Positions 1-6,597 of a DNA stretch of 6,597 nt are shown piece after piece. The DNA lies in NCBI GenBank assembly GCA_018623405.1, contig JAAZVO010000153.1, positions 1-6,597 of the forward strand, in the 5' to 3' direction. Source of the DNA: Crocinitomicaceae bacterium. Lineage in GTDB: Bacteria; Bacteroidota; Bacteroidia; Flavobacteriales_G; Salibacteraceae. The notes under the pieces are model-generated. The model made no database searches, was not told where the DNA came from, and saw nothing but the letters and a program-made list of their open reading frames with translations. The translations under genes and the position numbers were made by a program. Each line of letters begins with the position of its first letter. Position 1 is the stretch's first letter.

Positions 1-1
1 A

Positions 2-1582
2 TTAATTAGCATTATTACACCTGTTTACAATTGCCCAAAAGAATACTTAGAAGATTGTATAAATTCTGTTTTAGACCAATCATATACGAATTGGGAACTT
101 TGTATGTATGACGATGCTTCAACCGAAGAAGAAACTCTGAATACGCTGAAAGAATACGCAGAAAAAGACGACAAAATTAAAGTAACCTTTGGTAAAACAA
201 ATCTTCATATCTCAGAAGCATCTAACCAAGCTGCAGCAAATGCTTCGGGTGAATTTATTGCATTACTAGACCATGATGACCTCTTGCATAAACACGCTCT
301 ATTTGAAGTTGTAAATTTTTTAAAAGCTCACCCTCAAATAGATATGGTTTATTCTGATGAAGACAAACTCAATAAAGACGGTCTTTTTACTGAACCTTAT
401 TTTAAATCTGATTTTAACGAAGCTTTATTTCTATCAAATAACTACCTCAATCATTTTACGGTAATTAGAAAAGCTATTTTTCAAAAAGTAAAAGGTTTTA
501 GAAAAGGGTATGAAGGTTCTCAGGATTACGACTTGTTTTTAAGGATTTTTTCGGTTACAAAAAACATAGGGCATATTCCTAAGGTACTTTACCATTGGAG
601 GAAAGTACCCGGTAGTACAGCAGAAAATTATCAAGCAAAATCATACCCTGAACAAGCTTCTGAAAAGGCCTTAAACGATTTCTTGAAAAGAGAAAAAATT
701 GATGGAACTGTTGAAAAGGGATTTTACCCCGGTTCATTTAGAATTAAAAGGAAAATTAAACACAACCATAAGGTTTCAATCATCATTCCTTTTAAAGACC
801 AAGTTGAACTTTTGAAAAAGTGCTTAAAAAGTCTGCATAAAACTATAGGCCACCTAAACCATGAAATTATTTTGGTTAATAACCAAAGCGAAGAACAAAA
901 CACTATCGATTTTTTAGCAAAAACAACAAGCTACAAAGTGATTAACTATGATGATATTTTTAATTACTCAGCAATAAACAATGCTGCTGCAAAAGAAGCC
1001 ACCGGAGACATTTTACTGTTTTTGAACAACGATATTGAAGCCATTGAAAAAGGTTGGTTTGAAGCAATGTTAGAACACTTTGAAAAAGAAGAGGTTGGGG
1101 CTGTTGGGGCAAAGCTTTCATATCCTGATTTTACTCTGCAACATGCAGGTGTTATTTTAGGAATAAACGGTGTAGCAAGTCACGGACATAAGCATTTACC
1201 ATCAAATAGTCCGGGGTATTTTATGCGCGCCAATACCATTCAATATTTAAGCGCTTGTACCGCTGCTTGCCTAATGGTAAGAAAAAGTATTTTTGAAAAA
1301 GTAAATGGCTTTGATGCAGATAACCTAAAAATTGCCTTTAATGATATTGACCTTTGCTTGAAGATTAGAGCCTTGGACTTTAAAATTGTTTATACTCCTT
1401 TTGCCCACTTAATACACCATGAAAGCAAATCAAGAGGGTTTGAAGATAGTCCTGAAAAAATTAGAAGATTTGAAAATGAGATTGCTTTTATGCAAAAAAA
1501 ATGGGGCAAAACTTTAAAAGATGACCCATATTATAATCCTAACCTTACGTTGCATAAAGAAGATTTTAGCTTGAAGATATAA
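2..1582 (+). CDS. Tandem GT2-GT2 glycosyltransferase, 5'-partial
   Basis: The frame is open from base 2, so the gene continues left of the window; 526 residues are visible before the TAA at 1580-1582. The ATG at 102-106 (base 104) is internal, because the GT2 opening ISIITPVYN lies upstream of it. Domain A covers about residues 1-225, with DHDD at 269-280, SDEDK at 353-367, QDYD at 521-532 and YHWR at 590-601. This layout resembles RfbC-like O-antigen glycosyltransferases. Domain B covers about residues 257-490: KVSIIIP from 770, NND at 1025-1033 (the DXD-like nucleotide-sugar/metal site), FNDID at 1337-1351 and HHESKSRG from 1415. No membrane segment is visible, so it is probably a cytoplasmic or membrane-peripheral enzyme that adds two sugars, or repeats one linkage, on a growing lipid-linked glycan. 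The stop overlaps the next ATG by one base (TAATG), implying one operon. The family call is firm; donor sugars are unknown. Confidence 0.93.
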   Translation, partial: LISIITPVYNCPKEYLEDCINSVLDQSYTNWELCMYDDASTEEETLNTLKEYAEKDDKIKVTFGKTNLHISEASNQAAANASGEFIALLDHDDLLHKHALFEVVNFLKAHPQIDMVYSDEDKLNKDGLFTEPYFKSDFNEALFLSNNYLNHFTVIRKAIFQKVKGFRKGYEGSQDYDLFLRIFSVTKNIGHIPKVLYHWRKVPGSTAENYQAKSYPEQASEKALNDFLKREKIDGTVEKGFYPGSFRIKRKIKHNHKVSIIIPFKDQVELLKKCLKSLHKTIGHLNHEIILVNNQSEEQNTIDFLAKTTSYKVINYDDIFNYSAINNAAAKEATGDILLFLNNDIEAIEKGWFEAMLEHFEKEEVGAVGAKLSYPDFTLQHAGVILGINGVASHGHKHLPSNSPGYFMRANTIQYLSACTAACLMVRKSIFEKVNGFDADNLKIAFNDIDLCLKIRALDFKIVYTPFAHLIHHESKSRGFEDSPEKIRRFENEIAFMQKKWGKTLKDDPYYNPNLTLHKEDFSLKI

Positions 1583-3162
1583 TGGAAAACCTTATAAACT
1601 ACGGAATTATTAGCCTAAATAAACCTGCTGAAAAGTTAGAGGAGAAAACCATTATTGTAATGGGCATGGCCCGAAGCGGAACATCTATGGTAGCTAGGGT
1701 TTTAGATGGACTCGGTGTGTTTTTAGGTTCTCAAAAAGATAATGCGGTATTTGAAGATGTTGAAATTTCGAGTCTTTTAGAGGCTAATGATGAAAACGGT
1801 TTTAAAAAGTTAATTCAAGAGCGAAATGCAAAGTATAAAACTTGGGGATGGAAAAGACCAAATAGCATCACGCAAATAGACTTGATTTTAAAGCATACTA
1901 GAAACCCACATTTTATAATTCTTTACAGAGATCTTTTGGCAATTGCTTTAAGAAATCAAATTTCGATGGAGGCCGACCTTCACGAATCCTTAAAATTTGC
2001 TAATTCAACTTATCAAAAAATCAATGAATTTGTATCAAGTTGTAAAGCACCTACTTTATTAATTTCCTATGAAAAAGCGCTGATAAAAAAGCGGAAATTC
2101 CTTGAAGGTTTATGCAACTTTACTGGAAAAGACTTTCCTGAAAATCATTTTGGGAAAATAATAAGTCTTATTGAGCAAGATAGACCACAGTATGTAGCAA
2201 ACTCAACAATTAAAAAGGTTAAAGGCGAAGTAAAATTCGTTGAAAATAACCTTTCAATAAAGGCAGTTTACCCACACAAGCCCCAACAAAAGGTTGAATT
2301 AAAATTAAAGGTAAACGACTCAGAAAACCCTAAAACATTATTTGTGGAGGGTAAACATCTAATAACTCCTTCTTCAAAAATTGAATTAGATGAAGGATTA
2401 AATAAAATTGAGGTTTTTGAAGCCAATACCGGAGTACAATTAAAGAATTCTCCTTTGGTTACACATAAAGATAGGGCAAGACCAATTTATATTTTTCTGC
2501 ATATTCCAAAAACAGCTGGCACCTCGTTTAGGGTCGCTTTAGAAAAAAGTCTAAATCCAAATCAATTGTTTCCAAATACAGGAGAAATAAAAAAGAACAA
2601 CGGACAATATCCTCCACTTTCTTCTTTTACAGAACTTCCAATAAAAAGAATTCGTAAGGTTAGGTTTATTGCGGGGCACTATCAAAAACAGGCCTTTGAA
2701 CACCTTTCCATTCCTCTTCGGTTTATTACTTTTTTTCGAAAACCTGAAGAAAGAGTAATTTCCAACTTAATCCACTTTAAAACCTATGACCCTCGTTGCA
2801 GCAATTTGGGTTTAGAAGAGATATTTGAGTTAAGAAAAGGTCAATTGGTAGATATGCAATGGAAGTTTTTATTGCGAAAAGAGCAAGTTAAATTATTACC
2901 CACATTAAGCAATGAAGAGTTAAAAACACTAACACAAAAAGAGCTTAAAAAACTTCATTTCTTTGGTATAAAAGAGCAATTTAATAAATCTATAGAACTA
3001 TTAAACAGTCGTTTAAACTTAAATTTAATAACTTCCGAAAAAGTTAATCCTCAAAAAATAAAATTGGATATTCCTGAAAGCTTAAAGCAAAAAATTTTAC
3101 CGTTGATTGCCAAGGAAGAGGTGCTTTATGAAGAGGCTCTACAAAAATTTAACACCCTTTGA
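1582..3162 (+). CDS. Double-domain sulfotransferase (two PAPS P-loops)
   Basis: This 526-residue protein probably transfers sulfate from PAPS to a glycan in the cytoplasm. The N-terminal domain (about 22-190) has the 5'-phosphosulfate loop GMARSGTSM at 28-36, a WGWK motif, R116-D117 in the 3'-phosphate position and a YEKAL motif. However, the residue eight after R116, normally Ser, is Arg124. The C-terminal domain (about 300-526) resembles the Sulfotransfer_2 family: HIPKTAGTSF at 307-316, AGHY around 364-367, and FFRKPEERVIS with R386 and S394 in the correct +8 spacing. Residues about 212-290 between them look beta-rich and match no family I recognise. No signal peptide or membrane helix is seen. 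It starts within the stop codon of the upstream GT2 gene and ends in a 4-base overlap with the ABC permease, so it belongs to the export operon. The C-terminal domain is the safer catalytic call; the N-terminal one may be altered or inactive. The glycan substrate is inferred from context. Confidence 0.88.
   Translation: MENLINYGIISLNKPAEKLEEKTIIVMGMARSGTSMVARVLDGLGVFLGSQKDNAVFEDVEISSLLEANDENGFKKLIQERNAKYKTWGWKRPNSITQIDLILKHTRNPHFIILYRDLLAIALRNQISMEADLHESLKFANSTYQKINEFVSSCKAPTLLISYEKALIKKRKFLEGLCNFTGKDFPENHFGKIISLIEQDRPQYVANSTIKKVKGEVKFVENNLSIKAVYPHKPQQKVELKLKVNDSENPKTLFVEGKHLITPSSKIELDEGLNKIEVFEANTGVQLKNSPLVTHKDRARPIYIFLHIPKTAGTSFRVALEKSLNPNQLFPNTGEIKKNNGQYPPLSSFTELPIKRIRKVRFIAGHYQKQAFEHLSIPLRFITFFRKPEERVISNLIHFKTYDPRCSNLGLEEIFELRKGQLVDMQWKFLLRKEQVKLLPTLSNEELKTLTQKELKKLHFFGIKEQFNKSIELLNSRLNLNLITSEKVNPQKIKLDIPESLKQKILPLIAKEEVLYEEALQKFNTL
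3159..3162 (+). other. TTGA stop/start overlap; TTG start of permease
   Basis: TTG (3159-3161) overlaps the TGA stop (3160-3162) of the sulfotransferase gene, a non-ATG counterpart of the familiar ATGA coupling junction. An in-frame TAA at 3150-3152 closes the frame just upstream, and the first internal Met codon is residue 160, deep inside the membrane domain. TTG is therefore the only reasonable start. No Shine-Dalgarno sequence lies at normal spacing, so initiation probably relies on ribosomes finishing the upstream gene. Confidence 0.8.
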
Positions 3163-3941
3163 ATTTAGCAACTCAAAATAGCATAAAACTGAGGTTTAAC
3201 CTAATTTGGGCCATTGCCAAAACAGATTATGTTCAACGTTATTACGGGTCTAGTTTAGGATTGCTTTGGGCTTTAATTAATCCCATATTTAGGCTACTTG
3301 TATATTATGTAGTTTTTGCTTATCTGATTTTTAGAAATCGAGACCCTGAATTTATCTTATACCTTTTCTTGGGTATTACAGCATGGACTTACTTTTCTGA
3401 GAACACAAATAAAGGGTTGGGAATTTTAAAGCAAAAGAAATACCTTATTCAAAACATCGAAATTAATAAGCTAGACCTATTTTTTTCATCTGCTATTAGT
3501 ACCTCCTTTTCATTTTTTTTAAATGTATTAATTTACCTTCTTTTTACTTTATTCTTCGAAGTTCCCTACACGATAAATATCCTTGGTGTTTTACTACTTT
3601 TTCTTAACTTATTTATTTTGGTAATTGGAGTTTCTATGATTCTTGCAACTGCTTTTTTGTACCTAAACGACCTAAAGCATTTATGGGATATGGTAATTCT
3701 TTTAGGTTTTTGGACCGTTCCGATAATTTGGGATTATCACATAGCTCTAGAAGAATATAAAATTCTACTTTATGCAAGCCCTATTACCGGTATTGTGATT
3801 AACTTGAGGTATGTTATGCTTTATGGAGAATCTATGGATTGGTTAATATTTTTATATGATTTTGGCTACGCCACGGTACTATTCATTTTAGGACTATTCT
3901 CATTAAAACATTTCTCACATAAAGCAGTGGAGGTTCAATAA
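3159..3941 (+). CDS. ABC-2 type polysaccharide export permease
   Basis: This 260-residue inner-membrane protein belongs to the Wzm/KpsM/TagG group, which forms the channel that moves lipid-linked polysaccharide or teichoic-acid-like polymers out of the cytoplasm. After a short amphipathic N-terminus comes the family hallmark YYGSSLGLLWALINP (residues 28-42). Hydrophobic segments lie at about 35-57, 64-80, 108-133, 140-168, 176-191 and 229-252, giving six likely helices. The conserved NDLKHLW (170-176), the VPIIW turn (187-191) and SPITGIV after it fit the family. Length is normal. It starts at TTG inside the upstream stop codon, and its TAA overlaps the ATPase ATG by one base, the usual permease-ATPase pairing. 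I leave the symbol empty because the sequence alone does not decide between an O-antigen, capsule or other polymer. Confidence 0.93.
   Translation: MNLATQNSIKLRFNLIWAIAKTDYVQRYYGSSLGLLWALINPIFRLLVYYVVFAYLIFRNRDPEFILYLFLGITAWTYFSENTNKGLGILKQKKYLIQNIEINKLDLFFSSAISTSFSFFLNVLIYLLFTLFFEVPYTINILGVLLLFLNLFILVIGVSMILATAFLYLNDLKHLWDMVILLGFWTVPIIWDYHIALEEYKILLYASPITGIVINLRYVMLYGESMDWLIFLYDFGYATVLFILGLFSLKHFSHKAVEVQ
3929..3933 (+). promoter_or_regulatory. Shine-Dalgarno GGAGG of the ATPase gene
   Basis: GGAGG ends seven bases before the ATG at 3941 and lies inside the last codons of the permease gene. It is the only strong Shine-Dalgarno match at any junction here; the sulfotransferase and permease starts have none at normal spacing, and the last gene has only a weak AAGAAG. 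It supports the ATG at 3941 as the start. Confidence 0.6.
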
Positions 3942-4693
3942 TGGAAAAAAATAAACCTGTTATTAAGCTAAAAGATGTTTCAAAAACCTATACCGTACAT
4001 GAGCAAGACACGGGATCGATTAGAAAAAAAATATGGAGCCTTTTTACAGGAAACTCTGCTAGGAAAATTAAGGCTATTTCGGATGTATCGTTTGAAGTTT
4101 ATAAGGGTGAGTTCTTCGGCATAATTGGTCATAACGGAAGCGGCAAATCAACCTTAATAAACTTAATTTCAAAAGCAATAAAACCCGACAAAGGTGGCCA
4201 AGTAGAACGAATAGGTAAATACATTAGGTTAAGCCTCGGGATGGGTTTCAACCCGAATTTATCAGCTAGACAAAATGTAATGCTAAACGGTACCATTTTA
4301 GGTATCCCAAAAAAAGAGATAAACAAACGAGTCCCTGAAATTATTGAGTTTGCCGGATTGACAAACTTTACCCATACACAAATCAAGTATTTTTCTACCG
4401 GAATGAAAGCTCGTTTGGCCTTTGCGGTTGCTGTGTTGGCAGAGGCTGACATATTTTTGATGGATGAGTTTTTTGGAGGAGTAGGCGATCAATTTTTCAA
4501 GAAAAAAGCTGATGAAGTTTTTGAAAAGAATCTAGTTAGAGGAAGAACTATTATTCATGTTAGCCATAGTATGCAAAACATTGAAAAATATTGTAATCGA
4601 GTTCTTGTTTTGCATGAGGGAAAGATGGTTGGTGTTTTCAAGCCTAAAAAGGCTATAAGAAAATACCTGAGTTTAATGGATAAAAAGAAGTGA
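3941..4693 (+). CDS. Polysaccharide export ABC transporter ATPase
   Basis: This 250-residue ATPase of the Wzt/KpsT/TagH type energises export through the permease encoded just upstream. Visible motifs are Walker A GHNGSGKST (63-71), GMGFNPNLSARQN where the family normally has a GxGFxPxLTGREN stretch, signature FSTGM (151-155), Walker B IFLMDE with catalytic Glu176, and switch His209. The stretch after Walker B reads DEFFGGVGD, one residue longer than the common DEVLAVGD form. The protein ends soon after the nucleotide-binding domain, so it lacks the C-terminal carbohydrate-binding domain of Wzt proteins that recognise a chain-terminating cap. In this it resembles KpsT, TagH and short Wzt proteins. 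It has a good Shine-Dalgarno and overlaps the permease stop by one base. Function is well supported; the exported polymer is not identified. Confidence 0.95.
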   Translation: MEKNKPVIKLKDVSKTYTVHEQDTGSIRKKIWSLFTGNSARKIKAISDVSFEVYKGEFFGIIGHNGSGKSTLINLISKAIKPDKGGQVERIGKYIRLSLGMGFNPNLSARQNVMLNGTILGIPKKEINKRVPEIIEFAGLTNFTHTQIKYFSTGMKARLAFAVAVLAEADIFLMDEFFGGVGDQFFKKKADEVFEKNLVRGRTIIHVSHSMQNIEKYCNRVLVLHEGKMVGVFKPKKAIRKYLSLMDKKK

Positions 4694-4694
4694 A

Positions 4695-6597
4695 ATGAAA
4701 CTATTTAAGCCAAAAACAAAGACTGAAATAAATGGCAGTGTAGATTATCTATCTCCAAATGAAATAAGGGGTTGGATTCATATACCAAATTCTAATAAAG
4801 CATTAACCGCTTCGCTATTAAAGGAAGACATCAATCTCGGTTCGTTTCAGTGCGATCAACTTAGGGAAGATGTAAAAGAAGCAGGGTTTGGAAATGGGTT
4901 TTCTGGTTTCACCTTTTCTACAGATACACCACTATTCGAAAAAACAACAGATTTAGCTAATCTAAATCTTTTCCTTTCTATTGGTGAAACCAAAATCCAG
5001 GTAACAGAGCTATTATCTAAGGAATCATTAATAGAAGTAAAAAGAGAGGAAACACCCAAAAGAAAATGGTTTTTCTTTCCAGATTATAGAATTAATAATC
5101 ATTATCAAACTCTTTTTTACAACCCTTTTCCTCCAACTATTAGCGTTGGTGACGGAAATATTGGCAACGCAATTGAATACATTACACAAAACCCATCAGA
5201 CCAAGTAACATTTCACCTCCATTGGATAAGTCCTATTTTCAACTCACCTTATCTTTCAGAAAGAGAAAGTCTTCAAAAAGCATTTCTTAAAAGTCTAATC
5301 TTATTTAAATCCCTAGGGGGAAAAACAGTTTGGACAATTCATAACCTGTTAAGTCACGATATAAAAGATAATGACTTAAGGCAGAATGAAATTAATTTTC
5401 GAAGAAAATTAGCTCAACATTTTGATAATGTACACCTTCATTCTGACCTACATTTAACTGCAATTGAAAACCTTTATCCGATAAAAAAACAAAAGGTAAT
5501 AGTTTCGCCGCATGGAAACTTTGAAAATGTTTTTCCAAATAAAATAAAGCCAAATGAGGCAAGAAAGCGTTTAGCTATTCCTGAAGATTCTATTGTATTT
5601 GCATTTATTGGTCAAATAAGACCATATAAAGGCCTGGAAAATCTCTTTATTGCTTTTTCACAGCTATTTGAGGATACCCCTCAAAAGATATACTTACTTG
5701 TTGCTGGTAAAACAGGACATCCTTATTCCAAAAATTATTTAACAGATAAGGCTGCTTTAATTAGAAATACTATTGTATTTCCTGAATTTGTTGCTGACGA
5801 AGACTTGCAATTGTATTTCAATGCCTGTGAGTTTATTGTCGCTCCCTATGAAGAAATCTTAACTTCTGGCTCTGTAATTAGTTCATTATCCTTTAATAAG
5901 CCGGTAATTGCACCAAAATTGGGAATGATTGAGGAGGTAATAGAGCATGAAATAAACGGTATACTATATGATTCTCTCGAAGAAGATGGATTAGTAAAGG
6001 CTATGAAAAAAGCGCTTGAACTAAATTGGGATAAGAATTCATTAAATACCAAAATAGCTCAAACACTAAAAGAACTTAATTGGGATAGTATTTCTACAAA
6101 TTTCTTAACGAAACTTGAAGTACATGCTACTTCTATTCCTAAAACTATTGAATTAGAAGTAGATAATAACGTACGAAAAGTAGAAGTGTTAATTGAAAAA
6201 AAGGAAGAATTAATGCCATCTACAATTGGGATTATCATTTTGAATTATGAAAATTCAACTGATACTGCAACACTTATTGATTCAATTAAAGACTCAACTT
6301 ATCCCAACTACAAGATAATTGTTATAGATAATAATTCACCGAACGAAACCTCTCAAAGTTTAAGTAATAGTTTTTCTAATGCAACTGTTCTTAAAACAAA
6401 AAATAATTTGGGTTATGCCGGTGGAAATAATATAGGTATTGCTTATTTAAAATCCATTGGAATTGAAAAGTTTTTAATTATAAACCCCGACACAATTATT
6501 TATCCGAATACCTTAAAAAACTTAATAAAAGAATCGGCTAATAATAAAGACGCTATGCATAGTGGGGTTATTGTTAAGGTACCAAACAATGTAAGCA
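4695..6597 (+). CDS. Multidomain glycosyltransferase (accessory module-GT4-GT2), 3'-partial
   Basis: The frame from ATG 4695 stays open to the right edge: 634 codons with no stop. An in-frame TAA at 4674-4676 leaves this ATG as the natural start, one base after the ATPase stop. Residues about 12-95 form a small module with NGSVDYL, RGWIHIP, LRED and GFGNGFSGF, a pattern I associate with surface-glycan enzymes but cannot name. Residues about 118-450 are GT4-like: HLHW (174-177), WTIHNLL (213-219), SPHGN (271-275), GQIRPYKG (306-313) and PYEEILTSGS (384-393). The second Glu of the usual EX7E is not evident. After a charged linker (about 455-507) a GT2 domain begins: TIGIIILNYEN from 510, VIDNNS (543-548), NNLGYAGGNN (570-579) and NPDT (597-600), resembling WbbL-type rhamnosyltransferases. 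It is cut at the window edge. It probably adds two successive sugars to the glycan exported by the adjacent transporter; the sugars are unknown. Confidence 0.9.
   Translation, partial: MKLFKPKTKTEINGSVDYLSPNEIRGWIHIPNSNKALTASLLKEDINLGSFQCDQLREDVKEAGFGNGFSGFTFSTDTPLFEKTTDLANLNLFLSIGETKIQVTELLSKESLIEVKREETPKRKWFFFPDYRINNHYQTLFYNPFPPTISVGDGNIGNAIEYITQNPSDQVTFHLHWISPIFNSPYLSERESLQKAFLKSLILFKSLGGKTVWTIHNLLSHDIKDNDLRQNEINFRRKLAQHFDNVHLHSDLHLTAIENLYPIKKQKVIVSPHGNFENVFPNKIKPNEARKRLAIPEDSIVFAFIGQIRPYKGLENLFIAFSQLFEDTPQKIYLLVAGKTGHPYSKNYLTDKAALIRNTIVFPEFVADEDLQLYFNACEFIVAPYEEILTSGSVISSLSFNKPVIAPKLGMIEEVIEHEINGILYDSLEEDGLVKAMKKALELNWDKNSLNTKIAQTLKELNWDSISTNFLTKLEVHATSIPKTIELEVDNNVRKVEVLIEKKEELMPSTIGIIILNYENSTDTATLIDSIKDSTYPNYKIIVIDNNSPNETSQSLSNSFSNATVLKTKNNLGYAGGNNIGIAYLKSIGIEKFLIINPDTIIYPNTLKNLIKESANNKDAMHSGVIVKVPNNVS

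Noticed and set aside
104..1582. GT2 gene starting at the ATG at 104
   Set aside because: The frame is open back to base 2 and the upstream codons encode the conserved GT2 beginning (ISIITPVYN), so the ATG is internal.
4129..4452. Minus-strand open frame of 107 codons
   Set aside because: It lies opposite the Walker A to Walker B part of the ATPase gene and shows no recognisable protein features.
4298..4492. Minus-strand open frame of 64 codons
   Set aside because: It is antisense to the ATPase gene and overlaps another antisense frame; nothing supports it as a gene.
4856..5059. Minus-strand open frame of 67 codons
   Set aside because: It is antisense to the plus-strand multidomain glycosyltransferase, whose motifs are clear through this stretch.
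5846..6052. Minus-strand open frame of 68 codons
   Set aside because: It is antisense to the end of the GT4 domain; its serine-rich translation is typical of a reverse-complement shadow.
4694..6597. A 1.9 kb non-coding region after the ATPase gene
   Set aside because: The apparent gap arises because the gene has no stop inside the window; frame-by-frame reading shows one continuous coding sequence.
1..6597. Terminators, promoters, tRNA, insertion sequences or CRISPR repeats
   Set aside because: Genes overlap or abut at every junction, and I saw no convincing hairpin, inverted terminal repeat or regularly spaced repeat.

Overview
The window is AT-rich, densely coding and entirely plus-strand. 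It carries part of one surface-polysaccharide operon. The base composition, a run of overlapping genes with mostly weak or absent Shine-Dalgarno sequences, and the protein flavour suggest a Bacteroidota bacterium. That is an inference from style; no taxonomic marker gene is present.

Layout: (1) 2-1582, the 3' part of a tandem family 2 glycosyltransferase (GT2-GT2) whose start lies left of the window. (2) 1582-3162, a 526-residue protein with two sulfotransferase P-loop domains separated by a beta-rich middle segment. (3) 3159-3941, an ABC-2 type polysaccharide export permease that starts at TTG. (4) 3941-4693, its ATPase partner of the Wzt/KpsT/TagH type, without a C-terminal carbohydrate-binding domain. 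(5) 4695 to the right edge, a long open frame with no stop in the window, encoding an N-terminal accessory module, a GT4-type glycosyltransferase and the beginning of a GT2 domain. There is no intergenic space: the junctions are a 1-base overlap, a 4-base overlap, a 1-base overlap and a 1-base gap. No promoter, terminator, RNA gene, mobile element or CRISPR array is visible.

Read together, the multi-domain glycosyltransferases would assemble an oligo- or polysaccharide on a lipid carrier at the cytoplasmic face. The double sulfotransferase would add sulfate from PAPS, and the permease/ATPase pair would export the product across the inner membrane. The most interesting inference is a sulfated surface glycan made by an ABC-transporter-dependent pathway. 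The sulfotransferase has one textbook domain (C-terminal) and one that lacks a usual PAPS-binding serine (N-terminal). The sugar identities, linkages and sulfate acceptor cannot be read from the sequence.
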